Below, in pieces: positions 1-9,700 of a stretch of DNA of 64,000 bases. The position numbers and the translations under genes are program-made. Source of the DNA: Sphingomonas sp. Ag1 (lineage in GTDB: Bacteria; Pseudomonadota; Alphaproteobacteria; Sphingomonadales; Sphingomonadaceae). Where the stretch lies: positions 1-64,000 of the forward strand of contig NZ_LAZX01000084.1 in the NCBI RefSeq assembly GCF_000980895.1, read 5' to 3'. Each line of letters begins with the position of its first letter. The first letter of the stretch is position 1. The notes under the pieces were generated by a model that ran no database searches, was not told the origin of the DNA, and saw nothing but the letters and a program-made list of their open reading frames with translations.

Positions 1-524
1 CAAACCCGGGGCGGTTCAGTGCTGCGATGATCTTCATCATCCGAGCCGCTCTCGTCTCCATGGCTCATTGGGAGTTCTCGCCGGTCCGGCCGCGACCTTG
101 GTGGCTTTACGGGATACCGGTTGTGCTCTTTGTATCCTGCTGGTCTCCGTATATCGGATTGAAGACCGAGAGTTCGATCGCGATGTTCAGCAACCTCCAT
201 ACTGAGGGCGGAAGCACTAACCATCTGCTGTTTTCTACCCCGCCGTACCTTTTTCCCTACCAGCAGAAAACGGCAAGGATCATCGACTCGTCTTCCGAGA
301 AGCTGCGGCGTCAAGGAGCCAGCGGAAATTATCTGGTTGAGCATGATCTTGCACTCCGGATCATCGGCAACCCCAAAGAGTGGGTCACCTACGTAATCGA
401 CGGCAAGACCTATCACCATGTAACCGCCGCAACCTACACCGGTTATCGTCCAAACTGGATAGAAACGAAGCTACTGGACTTCAAACCAGTCGACTGGGAC
501 CGACCGAAGAAGTGCACGCATTGA
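1..524 (+). CDS. C-terminal part of a membrane protein (5' end outside window)
   Basis: The frame is open from the first bases of the window, so the start most likely lies upstream; the ATG at 27 is internal or an alternative start. About 165 residues are visible. A hydrophobic segment (WWLYGIPVVLFVSCWS) is followed by SPYIGLKTESSIAMFSNL and an HTEGGSTNHLL stretch. From memory this motif is typical of the C-terminal part of HTTM-like (gamma-carboxylase-related) integral membrane proteins, but I could not check. The rest is a soluble tail of about 110 residues with no signature I recognise. Base composition is less GC-rich than most of the window. Function unknown. Confidence 0.6.
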   Translation, partial: NPGRFSAAMIFIIRAALVSMAHWEFSPVRPRPWWLYGIPVVLFVSCWSPYIGLKTESSIAMFSNLHTEGGSTNHLLFSTPPYLFPYQQKTARIIDSSSEKLRRQGASGNYLVEHDLALRIIGNPKEWVTYVIDGKTYHHVTAATYTGYRPNWIETKLLDFKPVDWDRPKKCTH

Positions 525-1101
525 ACATAAGCCGTTGCGAAGGGGGAGCGGCTTTGCTGGCTCACTGAGCAACTTGGTAACGGAGCGAAGTATCGCGCTG
601 TTCTGGTTTTTGAGAGAGGGTAGTTAGCGAGTCGGTGTCGCCGGTCGACGAGTCCGCGCTGGCCGCCGATCGGCGATGCTGGAGCAGCATCGCCGTTTAC
701 GCTTTCTTGTGTAGCCGAAAGTCCTCATCGCACGTTGCATTTAAACCACCTGCTTTTCTGAGACCCGAGCATTGGCGTTGCTCAGCAGGCCGGCGGAGAA
801 CTTTTGGTGTGGGCGTCCATGGAAGATGATCGTGTCAGATGATCCCAGACATGTGCAGTTCACGCTATACTTCATGGCCGTGAATGCTCCCCGGACGGAA
901 GGCTACGGAAGGCGCATCAGCGATATCCAAGGGTGAACCCGGTTGGTGGATGGAGGCGGAGCGGCCTTCCGTCGCTGAACAGCCCGGGTGTGACGTGGAA
1001 ACGGAGTAGCGCCGCTTGCACAAAGCATATCCCGACACTTCCTTGAGCGTTGGTCCGCCTCTCAGACGAAAAATCATGTTCCGACCGGCAGGTGCGGCCT
1101 G
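525..1101. other. No gene recognised
   Basis: Short open frames exist on both strands but none shows a ribosome site, a familiar motif or codon use convincing enough to call. No strong hairpin followed by a T-run was noticed. It separates the partial membrane-protein gene from the convergent rhomboid gene. Confidence 0.5.
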
Positions 1102-1782
1102 CTATTTGTCGGATCGCTCAAGGTACAGTGGCGTGGCAAAGAAGCCGAACAGCAGGCCGCCCAAATGGGCTTCCCAGGCAAGTCCTATCCACCGCCCGGA
1201 AAGGACAGCCATGATCGCCAAGAGCAGGAACAGCGCCAGGTGGTTTTGGACAAAGAATTTAACCAGCAGCCAAGTTCTTTGCGATCGTACGCTGACCAGA
1301 CTTCCGGTCGCGGGGTGCACGCGCGTCAGGGCGGCCACAAGACCAAACACCGCCCCTGAAATGCCCAGCACGGATGCATCTGAGTCGCGATTGACCAGGA
1401 GGAAGAGCACCCCTCCCGAAATGCCGCTTCCGATCAGCATGTAGAGGTAGCGTACCCAAGCCAACGGTGGCTGGCCCAGACGCGATATCAACGGCGCACT
1501 GAGGAAGAGGAGCGCACTTAGGTTCAAAAGCACGTGTAACCACCCGCCATGCGCAAACACATGCAGGACGAGCGGCATTACTCGTCCATTCTCGATGGCT
1601 CGCCAGGAGAGTGCCCAATGAGAAGCGACCGGTACACCGCCCCAGAGAAAGACCACGGCAACCACCAAGCTCAGGGCGATCGGCACAATATGCGAGTGCC
1701 ATGGTACGCTCCACTGGCGCAAAAACAGAGTATCCGAACCGACGTCTGGCGCGGGATCAACAACCATGATTACCTGCTCCAC
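1102..1782 (-). CDS. Rhomboid family intramembrane serine protease
   Basis: A 226-residue polytopic protein with about six hydrophobic segments. The rhomboid catalytic dyad is visible: GISGAVFG with Ser142 in the fourth-helix position, and EAHLGG with His206 in the last helix. The HGGWLHVLLN block (His83, Asn87) matches the conserved histidine/asparagine that help form the oxyanion hole. Such enzymes cleave transmembrane segments of membrane-protein substrates inside the bilayer. The length is normal for a minimal bacterial rhomboid. It is divergent from the PEP-CTERM gene at 2075, about 290 bp away, so shared regulation is possible. Rhombosortases are rhomboids that process other C-terminal sorting tails (GlyGly-CTERM); a role on the neighbouring protein is only a guess. 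Confidence 0.88.
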   Translation of the reverse strand: MEQVIMVVDPAPDVGSDTLFLRQWSVPWHSHIVPIALSLVVAVVFLWGGVPVASHWALSWRAIENGRVMPLVLHVFAHGGWLHVLLNLSALLFLSAPLISRLGQPPLAWVRYLYMLIGSGISGGVLFLLVNRDSDASVLGISGAVFGLVAALTRVHPATGSLVSVRSQRTWLLVKFFVQNHLALFLLLAIMAVLSGRWIGLAWEAHLGGLLFGFFATPLYLERSDK

Positions 1783-2074
1783 GCCGGGTCGACAGTCTGA
1801 TCCAGATCACCGTAGGAGGCTGAACTGCGGGCATACCATCCAAATCCCTTTGACGAACAAAAAGTGACGTTCATCAAAACTCTGCTCATACCATGCTAAT
1901 CCCCCCCTGTTTAATAGCATTTTACTTTCTTGGATCTCGTGCATATCATTCCATTAACCATACGAGTCGGGTCGCACCAATCTGTTCTGCGTAGCTGCCA
2001 GGCAACCTTCCTACATTGTCCTGGCGAAGCATTCCACGAATCAAGGACTTCCTTGATAAACAAGGGGAATCGGT

Positions 2075-2833
2075 ATGAAGAACCAGAAATCTATGGTTGC
2101 GGCTGCAGTCATTGCTGTAATGGCAAGTTCCTCACCAGCGATCGGGCAAGCCATTCAGAACGGGCCAGTAAAGAACCAAACTACGGCCTTTGACAACACT
2201 ATAACTAGCAATGGTGGTACTGTTACGCTTGATACGCTTTCCAATCTGTCTTTGGGAAGCTCCTGGGTGCGCAGCGGATACACCATAAGCTCTACTGACG
2301 GCAGTTTCAGGTCTATAGACAGTGGTTACTTGCCGGTGAGCACCAATACCTCAGGCTCGGCTATCGGTGGAGACTCGATTGGAATCGATCCAGACTCTCC
2401 ATTTCCCTCGTCAGGTCTGACATTCTCTTTCGCGAATCCCATTAACGCCTTTGGTTTAGAAATCGGCGATTGGGCGACCTGCTGCTATCCTTCATCTCTC
2501 TATATTGCATTTGATGGAGGAGCAACACGTCTCGTTGCAACTGCCAACGACAGCAACGACAATCCCGGTATCCCTGCCGGTCAAGGCTTCTACAACTTTG
2601 TGGGAGCTATCGACAGTTCGAACACCTTTAAAACCATTTCGTTTTATGGGGACGGTGCTGGTGAGTTCATTGTCGCTGGTGGCACGATCAGGTACGGGAC
2701 AGTCGATATCGGTTCCGTTCCAGCAGTTCCCGAGCCATCGACTTGGGCAATGATGTTGATCGGTTTCGGCTCCATTGGCGGAGCGATGCGGCGCAAGAGG
2801 AAGCAGCAAGAGCGAACCCTCGCAGCTGCTTAG
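2075..2833 (+). CDS. PEP-CTERM sorting-domain exported protein
   Basis: A 252-residue secreted protein. Residues 1-25 form a signal peptide (short basic start, hydrophobic run, SPAIGQA). The body is rich in Ser, Thr, Gly and Asn, as in extracellular proteins. The C-terminus carries the full sorting tail: PEPSTWAMM at about 219-227, a hydrophobic helix, and a basic MRRKRK cluster. Such tails are processed by exosortases and are associated with polysaccharide export in Gram-negative bacteria; no exosortase gene is visible here. The ATG is preceded by AAGGGGA at a good distance. A terminator follows at 2929. Codon use is less GC-biased than in later genes, suggesting separate origin. Confidence 0.85.
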   Translation: MKNQKSMVAAAVIAVMASSSPAIGQAIQNGPVKNQTTAFDNTITSNGGTVTLDTLSNLSLGSSWVRSGYTISSTDGSFRSIDSGYLPVSTNTSGSAIGGDSIGIDPDSPFPSSGLTFSFANPINAFGLEIGDWATCCYPSSLYIAFDGGATRLVATANDSNDNPGIPAGQGFYNFVGAIDSSNTFKTISFYGDGAGEFIVAGGTIRYGTVDIGSVPAVPEPSTWAMMLIGFGSIGGAMRRKRKQQERTLAAA

Positions 2834-2928
2834 TTCTATTGAGCTATGACAATGACGGCATTGCAGCAAGTGGCGACCTTAAGCGTCACCACGGCTAAGC
2901 GGATGTCGGTTTTCCTTTTCAACAATCA

Positions 2929-2963
2929 GGTGCGACGCTTCGATGCAGCGCCGCACCTTTTTT
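2929..2963 (+). terminator. Rho-independent terminator after the PEP-CTERM gene
   Basis: An 11-bp stem (GGTGCGACGCT with AGCGCCGCACC, one mismatch) with a short loop is followed directly by six T. It lies about 95 bp downstream of the stop at 2833 in the correct orientation. It also coincides with the change from moderate to high GC. Confidence 0.75.
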
Positions 2964-3039
2964 GCGGCTCTATGTCCGATAAGCGTCATTCTCGGACACA
3001 AGGCTGGCGCGTCCGAAATCGCTGTGGCAGACGCTATTG

Positions 3040-4068
3040 ATGGCTGCGTCTCCTTCCCTGCCCATGCTCGACCCCGCCGATCGCGGGCATGAAACCGCGC
3101 TCGTTGCGCTCGATCCGGCGCAACCGGCGCTGCCGGCGATCCTCAATGCCAAGATCGAGCGTGCCGCAGCCTACGCCAAGGCCGCGCGCGCGGGCGCGAC
3201 CAGGCGCGCGTATGAGTCCGACTGGGCGATCTTCACCGCCTGGTGCGATGCGCATGGTCTGACCGCGTTGCCGGCTACGCCGGATGTTGTTGCGGTGTTT
3301 GCCAGTGACCAGGCCGATGCGGGGCGCAATCCGTCGACGATCAACCGGCGCGTTGCGGCGATCGGCCATTATCATCGTGCCGGCGGCTATCCGGCGCCGA
3401 CCGCGCTGCCGACCGCCGGGCGGCTCGCCGAGGTGCTCGCTGGCATCCGCGCCGAGCATGGCGGCGCCAAGCGCCAGAAGCGTCCGGCCGATGCGGCTGC
3501 GCTGCGCAACATGCTTGCCGCCATCGAGGGCGACGATCTTCGGTCCTTGCGCGACCGCGCGATCCTCGCGATCGGCATGGCTGCCGCGCTGCGACGATCG
3601 GAGATCGTCGCGCTGGAGGTCGATCATGTTGCGATTGTGCCCGAAGGCTTGCGGCTTACAATTGCGCGGTCGAAAACCGATCAGGCGCGGCACGGCGCGG
3701 TGATCGCGATCCCGGAAGGCTCGCGGATCCGTCCCAAGGCGATGCTACTCGCCTGGATAGCAGCGGCGGGGCATGGTGACGGATTTCTCTTCCGCCGATT
3801 GTCGCGGGGCGGCGCGCTCACCCCTGCCCCGATGTCCGATCGTGCAATCGCGCGTCTCGTGCAACAGCATGCCGCGGCAGCCGGGTACGATCCGACACAA
3901 TTTGCCGGCCATTCGTTGCGGGCGGGCTTCCTCACCGAAGGCGCCTCGCAAGGCGCGACGATCTTCAAGCTGCAGGAAGTTAGCCGCCACAAGTCGGTGC
4001 AGATCCTGTCTGATTATGTCCGCAATGCAGAGCTGTTCAAGGATCATGCCGGTCAGCGCTTCCTGTAA
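3040..4068 (+). CDS. Tyrosine recombinase / integrase
   Basis: A phage-integrase-family site-specific recombinase of about 342 residues, starting at the ATG at 3040 (a TTG lies one codon upstream). It has an N-terminal SAM-like core-binding domain (about residues 30-130) and a C-terminal catalytic domain. The catalytic residues are readable in order: Arg in ALRRSE, Lys in RSKTDQ, HSLR (His-x-x-Arg), the second His in SRHKS, and the nucleophile Tyr in LSDYVRN. It could resolve replicon dimers or move a cassette; no paired att sites or tRNA gene were seen. GC content jumps at its 5' end. Related recombinases are common on sphingomonad plasmids (from memory). Confidence 0.88.
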   Translation: MAASPSLPMLDPADRGHETALVALDPAQPALPAILNAKIERAAAYAKAARAGATRRAYESDWAIFTAWCDAHGLTALPATPDVVAVFASDQADAGRNPSTINRRVAAIGHYHRAGGYPAPTALPTAGRLAEVLAGIRAEHGGAKRQKRPADAAALRNMLAAIEGDDLRSLRDRAILAIGMAAALRRSEIVALEVDHVAIVPEGLRLTIARSKTDQARHGAVIAIPEGSRIRPKAMLLAWIAAAGHGDGFLFRRLSRGGALTPAPMSDRAIARLVQQHAAAAGYDPTQFAGHSLRAGFLTEGASQGATIFKLQEVSRHKSVQILSDYVRNAELFKDHAGQRFL

Positions 4069-4090
4069 TCTGAGTTTTGCATAGGTGTGC

Positions 4091-4120
4091 ACATGTCTAC
4101 AAAGCGGCTTGTCGACATGT
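4091..4120. repeat. Dispersed palindrome family, copy 1
   Basis: ACATGTC and GTCGACATGT form an inverted pair about 20 bp after the recombinase stop codon. The core matches the ACATGTCGACATGT family found between genes elsewhere in the window. Confidence 0.6.
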
Positions 4121-5178
4121 GTTGTGGCTGGCGTTCCTCATGGCGTCTGCCCGTCGCTTCTACGACCAACACTAGGAGCAATGATTAAGGCACCCGAACC
4201 AGCGTGGCTGCGTGACGCGCTGCTGCCTGGCGCTAGCGACAACGAGGTGGAGATCGAGCCGTTCGCGGATAAGCTTCACCGCATCCCAGGCGCGGATAAG
4301 CGGCCGAAGTAAGAAGCAGGCGCGACGCCTTTTGGGGGTGTTGTGGAGACGCCGCGCCAACCCTGTTGCGAGCGGGTCTAGCCTGAAAGGCTGGGGCGCC
4401 GATTCGCAGATAGCAGTCTTGTCTCGCATGGTTAACAACGCAAGCCGGAAGGGTGACGGCATCAGCAATGATTGAACTTCATCAAAGCCCCGACGGGCCT
4501 GCCCAGTGGCGGGGCAACCAAGTCTGCAACGCAAGCACGACGCTCGCGGCCCCTATGGATGCGAGGTGCTTGCGGAGCCAGCAGCGGGCTAGCGCCGGGC
4601 TGCTCGTGATGATCGACCATTCTGGCGTGAAAACAAGCGGCACGGAGCAAGCGTCACCGGACCATCGTGGATGCCTGCGGCAAGGCCCGAACGGTCTAGG
4701 CAAGTGCCCCGCCCGAGCTTTGCGGGGCGAAGGCGGGGCACCTGAAACAAACCGGGTTCATGGGGGGATGGGCATCCCGGCTTGCTCATCCTTAATGAAG
4801 AAGAAAGGTTAACAAACGGCTACCGAACCGACGAGCCGGCCGATCGACAGCTTCGCCGAGAGCGGCGCCGTCTTTGCATTCCTGACGACTGAGCCGAACA
4901 GCCGGTCGGACCAACTCACCCAAAGGCGATGCCGTTGCTGTTGAACAATGAGGATGAGGAGCGCGCGCCCCTAACTGAGACGATGGAACTGGTGGCACCA
5001 TATCCTGCCCAGCGGATGCGGGTGGACGGCGAAGCGCCCCCATTACTGCAAGCCACAGGGTGGGCACGCAGATTGGGTGCCCAATTGTGCGCGCTAGAGC
5101 AAAGTAATTGAAAGCATTCGGTTGGTATAGCCGCTCCAGCCGCCGGCATCTTGCTGTGCGACTCGGCGGGGGCGCCAA
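4121..5178. other. No confident gene; one strong inverted repeat
   Basis: About 1 kb with only short, unrecognised open frames on both strands, none with a persuasive start. It may be decayed sequence. The one clear structure is the GC-rich inverted repeat at 4704-4741. Confidence 0.5.
4704..4741. repeat. GC-rich inverted repeat (hairpin)
   Basis: GTGCCCCGCC pairs perfectly with GGCGGGGCAC over a loop of 18 bases. No T-run follows on either strand, so it is not a classical terminator. Function unknown. Confidence 0.55.
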
Positions 5179-5469
5179 GTGGACGATTGGGAGAGCAGCC
5201 GCTACAAATCGCGGCAGGTTGCGGAGCTGTACAGTCTTGGGTGCTCCCTACGTCGCGCTTACAGGCCGGCGACTCGCCTCGACCCAGCACTAAGTAATCT
5301 GATCCGCGAGTTCAGCGAGATCCCTGCGACGGTTGTGGACACCGCGCCAGCCGGCCGCGGCAAGTCGGTAGATAAGTCGATCGTCAGCGATGACACTGAG
5401 GAACACGTGGAGAGCGCGGGCGAAACGAAGAAGCGATGGAATTGGCCGCGTCGCAAGCCTCCGAACTGA
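5179..5469 (+). CDS. Small hypothetical protein
   Basis: A 96-residue frame starting at a GTG with a G-rich stretch upstream. The N-terminal half is amphipathic (a LGCSLRRAYRP block and LDPALSNLIREFSEIP); the C-terminal half is charged and probably disordered, ending in RRKPPN. No family is recognised. It has no signal peptide or membrane segment. Codon third positions are moderately GC-rich, which favours a real gene, but the evidence is thin. Confidence 0.35.
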   Translation: MDDWESSRYKSRQVAELYSLGCSLRRAYRPATRLDPALSNLIREFSEIPATVVDTAPAGRGKSVDKSIVSDDTEEHVESAGETKKRWNWPRRKPPN

Positions 5470-5555
5470 TGCAACTTGTTTGATTGGCTATCTGTCCTCA
5501 AAGGTCATACCTTGGCGCTGCGAGCCACCAATGGTTCGCCCATAGGCGGTATCTC

Positions 5556-5771
5556 GTGACGGAAGACGCAGCGACTTTTCGGGCCCGGGCGGCGACGGAA
5601 CGCGCCAATGCAAGCGGATCGCCGTTGCAAAACGTGCGGGATCGAGCCGAACGTGCAGCTTTGGCTTGGGAGGTTATGGCAAACCGCGCCGAGCGCGTTA
5701 TCGTCCAAAAGCAGGAGCGCGAGGCAGTTACTGCAGCCCAGCGCATCGATAAGGCTTCCGAAAACGACTAG
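5556..5771 (+). CDS. Small conserved-type helical protein
   Basis: I choose the GTG at 5556, which follows an AGGCGG ribosome site and gives 71 residues beginning MTEDAATFRARAA; the frame is open further upstream. The protein is one long predicted helix rich in Ala, Arg and Glu (ATERANASGS, NVRDRAERAALAWE, MANRAERVIVQKQERE). Proteins of this look are frequent as short uncharacterised genes in sphingomonads (from memory). No catalytic motif, signal peptide or membrane span is visible. Function unknown. Confidence 0.5.
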   Translation: MTEDAATFRARAATERANASGSPLQNVRDRAERAALAWEVMANRAERVIVQKQEREAVTAAQRIDKASEND

Positions 5772-5867
5772 ACGCCGTGGGCGGCGCCACGCCTTGGTTA
5801 TACAACCGCTTGCTCGACGACCATCGCCCGGATCTCGAACGGTGGCCACTGATCACGAGTTTCGTCG

Positions 5868-6074
5868 TCAGTGCCTGGTAGCCCGCGCCAGCACATCCAT
5901 TCCGGCCGCCAGTGCTACCCAGCCATCGACGACGTCGCTTCGATCATTCGGCGCAGATCTGATACCGTGGACGATAAGATCCCGCGCCTCGGCAGCGCCG
6001 ACGGTCCGCACCAGCGCATAGGCCAACTCGACCGCACTATCGGGAACCGTTTCCGGGTCTCCCAAGGTGATCAT
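5868..6074 (-). CDS. Small hypothetical protein
   Basis: The frame is open up to 6416, but its first part overlaps acetyltransferase-remnant sequence, so a start at the ATG at 6074 (68 residues) is more plausible. The product is acidic and helical (DSAVELAYALVRTVGAAEAR, then DLIVHGIRSAPNDRSDVVDG). No family is recognised. The upstream part of the frame may instead belong to an older, longer gene. Confidence 0.35.
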   Translation of the reverse strand: MITLGDPETVPDSAVELAYALVRTVGAAEARDLIVHGIRSAPNDRSDVVDGWVALAAGMDVLARATRH

Positions 6075-6399
6075 GCGCACCGCTTCACCCTCTTGTGTTC
6101 CGGCCACCGCTCGAACCCCAGTTTTTACCCCGGTGGTGTGGAAGGCGCGATCGCGCCATCGCCTCCACCGAGGATCGTCTCGACCGAGCTCTACCGGGTC
6201 AATCTCAAAGGATCGTGAATGTACGTCGAGGTAACTGGCGCCGATCACGCCGTGGGCCGAGGCGTTGGAGCTGTTGACGCCGCATTCCTTCCAGTTTGAT
6301 GCGGGTGGATGACTAGAGGTCGTCGTCGGCCACTTCTCGCGCTTGCTGTACTTCAGAACAGGCGTGCGAGCATCAAAGTGTCGATCCGGAAAGGACCGC

Positions 6400-6470
6400 T
6401 TAGCCGCTTTCAACAAGCGTTCGGACCGTTGCCATGGGCAGAAACAGCCTTAGTTTCGACAGCGCCAGCG
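6400..6470 (-). pseudogene. Remnant of a GNAT acetyltransferase gene (3' end only)
   Basis: The minus strand reads LRLFLPMATVRTLVESG and stop, nearly identical to the last residues of the intact GNAT toxin ending at 51337 (LRLFLSMATIRTLVESG). A few bases upstream resemble its VARRLALY segment with a small deletion. The rest of the gene is missing. It points to a second, lost copy of the toxin-antitoxin pair or to a duplication. Confidence 0.6.
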
Positions 6471-6724
6471 CCGCGCCATCGTGCTGGAAGCGATGCAGGA
6501 CAGGCCGCTGCGCGTTGCGCTACAGACCGCTTGCGACGCTTCACCGTCCAGCAGCGCCGCTTCGTTGCGCGACGCCGGTATGAGCAGCGCAGGGACGGCC
6601 CAAACTCGCCGATGCACCATTGCGCAGGTGAAGCGCGTCACCGCTGCGCACCAACTCGGCGCAGCGACGAGGGACGAGGCGCCGGATGGGCGGCAAGCCG
6701 AGCCGTGACCCGCCGCCCACCGGA

Positions 6725-9700
6725 TCAGAAGCCGATCCGCACCCCGGCCATGATCGCTTCCTGGTGATCGTCCGTGCCGGTCTGTGCCGAGGCGGTCGCG
6801 AACAGGTCGACGCCTGCGCCGAAGCGATAGACCACCGTGCCCGCTGCGGTGCCGACCAGCGGCGCGCGGCTGGCGCCGAAAGCAGCAAGATCGAAGCCAC
6901 CGCCGGCATAGCGGCCGAGCGCATCCGCGCGCTTGCCGTCGATCTGGCCGCGCGCCCCCAGCGTAATTGATGGGCGGAAGGCCGCCTCGGATGCGGTGCT
7001 GCGGCCGAACGTCACTCCGCCGTCGACGAACCCAGCGACATGGCGATCACGCGTCACGTCCAGCGCAAAGGCGCTGCCGCCCGCTTCCGCCACGCCGTCG
7101 CGCGTGGTGCGGATGTAGGTGACGCCTAGCTTTGGCTTGATTGCCCACTCGCTGCCCATGTCGATCGCATAGCTGACGGTCACGTCGGCGACCCAGCTGT
7201 TCAGGTCGTAGCGCCCGATCGTGCTCGCCCCACCCGGCAAGGCGCGTTCGGTGCGTGCCTCGCCGCCGTCGTACAGCAGCGACGCGCTGAACCCGATCCC
7301 GCTATCCGCCGCATAGCGACCATGGACGCCGGCGACGAAGCCATCGCTCTTGGTGCGCGCACCCAGCACATCGATCTGCTGGCGTGAATTGAGGTAGCCG
7401 GCGAAGCCGCCCACCATCCAGTCGCGATCGCCATAGCCGATGCCACCCATGAAGCCGTAGCTTTGCGCGCGTGCGCTCGCCGTACCCTCGCCCGTATCAC
7501 GGCCCAGCCGGTGCCACTGGCCGACCGTCTGCGCAAAGGTGAACAGCCCCGGATCCTCGCGCCTAGTCGCGAAGCCCTCGCCGCGTGCCACGCCCGCCAG
7601 CGTCAGCGCATTGTCGACGCCGAGCTGCGTCGCCGAGGCATAGGCTTCGGGCGTTAGCTGCGCGAAAGCGCGCGGGTCGGAGGCACCCCCTGCCGTGAGC
7701 AGCGCGGGCAGCGCCGCGAACAGATTGCTCGTTGCCGGCTGGGTCGACAGCGTCGCATTGGCATAAGCGATCGAGCGCGCTACTTGTGGTGAGAAGCCGG
7801 CGTCCCCGAGGAACTGGCCGAGCAGTTGGATGCGGTCGGCGCGCTGCACCACGAAGCCGAACAGGCTGTCGGGCTTCAGCACCGTGGCATAGCCGCCGGT
7901 GATCCCGCCGCTCGCAACGACGAGGTCATAGGAGGTGCCGGGACGAAGCGTGCCGCCCGGCACGAGCTGCAGCGTTGCACCCGCCTCGATCGCCAGCGCG
8001 CCGTTGACCACCAGTTTGTCCGCACCGGTTGCCGCGATCTCGAACAGGGAAGTCGAGGTGCCCGCCAGCGTGACGTTGCCGTTGATTGTCATCGTGCCGA
8101 TGCTGGCGCCCGGGCTCAGCGTACCGGCAACAGCAAGGTTGCCGTTCACCGTTCCCGCCGAGCCGAAGGTCGCGCCGCGGTCGACGGTGATCTGTCCGGC
8201 GCTGATCATCGATCCCGACAACCCGACCAGCCGACCACCCGACATGTCGACAGAGCCGAATGTAGCATTGCCCGCCACCGCCGCGAAGCCGCCCGACTGG
8301 ACATAGCGTTCGACGTTGCTGACGCTGGCAAAGGCGACCGGCGCTGCCGCGCTGCCGCCCGCTACCGCGATCGTGTCATTGCCTGCATCGCCATCCACGC
8401 TGCCGGCGAAGCGGCCGGTGATGGTGAAGCGATCGTCGCGTGCACCGAACTGGACCCGATCGGCGGTCAGCGCCGCATCGCCGGCCACTGTCAGGTCGGT
8501 GCCCGCATCGACGCTCTGATAACCGTGGGCGCCGACCAGTGTCAGCCCGCCTGTGCCTTCGCTGGCGAGCAGCTCGAACTCGGTAAGGATCCCGTCCGCC
8601 AGCGTTCGGTCGCCCGCCAGTTCCAGGATCGCGCGGTCCGTGCCCGCGCCGCCCGAAACGGTGCCGGTCAGCACCGATCCAGCGGCGAGGCGCAGCGTGC
8701 CGTTACCCGCGCCAAGGTCGATCGTCCCCGCGAGCGCGCCGCCATTGGCGACCGTTACTTGCTGGTCGCCCGCCCCGAACGCCAGCAGCGCCCCCGCCAT
8801 GCCCAATGTGCCGCTGACCGTCAGCGCGTTGCCGGCCAGGTCGATCTGCTCGAACCCGGTTGCGCTGCCCGCCAGTTCTACCGGGCCGGTCGCGGTGAAG
8901 CGCAGGACGTCATTGCCTGCGCCGCCTTCGTAACGGCCGGCCCCGCGCGCCGCGCCCAGCGACAGTACGTCGTCCCCGCCGCCCAGGTTGATCGCGGCGA
9001 TGTCGCCGTCCACCACCAACGTCTCGGCCGCATCGCTGCCGCTCACCCGGCCAACGCTGAAAGCGCCCAGCGACAGGTTGAGCCCGGTGCCGGCCAGCAC
9101 GATCTGCTCGAAGCCCTGGTCGAGCGCGAGCGACAGCGTGCCGCGGCCCTCCACCGCGAGCCGCTGGAAGCCGGTGCGTGCGCTGATGCTGCTGCGGTTC
9201 CCCGCCAGCACCACCTGGTAGAGGTTGGTGCCAGAGCCGCCATCGACCAGCCCGGCGCTGCTGCCGGCATGGTCAACGAACACGTCATTGCCCTCACCCA
9301 GCAGGACCGGGCCCAGGATCGTGCCGCGGTTCTCGACACGGTCTTTGCCGCCACCCAGCGACACCGCGCCCGCGATCGTCCCGCGATTGTCGAGCGTTTC
9401 CGCACCATCGCTGCCGGTGACGGTGACGTGGCCCGCGCTGCGCAGCGTCTCGCCGGCCGCGACGGTGATCGTGCCGCCCACCACGCCGATCGTGCTGAAG
9501 CGGAACGTGCCGGAATATGCGACATTGCCCTCGCCGATCTGCGCGAAGCGATCGAAGTTGAGGAACTGGTCGCCGTTTACCGCACCGCCCCCCGTCGCAT
9601 CGACGATGAGGCTGTTGCTGCCAGTGCCGCCATCGACGGTGCCGATCAGCACCGCGCTGGCGTGCTGCAGGAAGGTATCGTCGCCCTCGCCGAGGAACAC

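Noticed and set aside
4453..5178. Several 60-128-codon frames on both strands
   Set aside because: No motif, start signal or codon bias; mutually overlapping.
8230..8260. ACATGTCGACA match inside the autotransporter gene
   Set aside because: Lies in coding sequence where the motif is explained by codons; not counted as a copy of the intergenic family.
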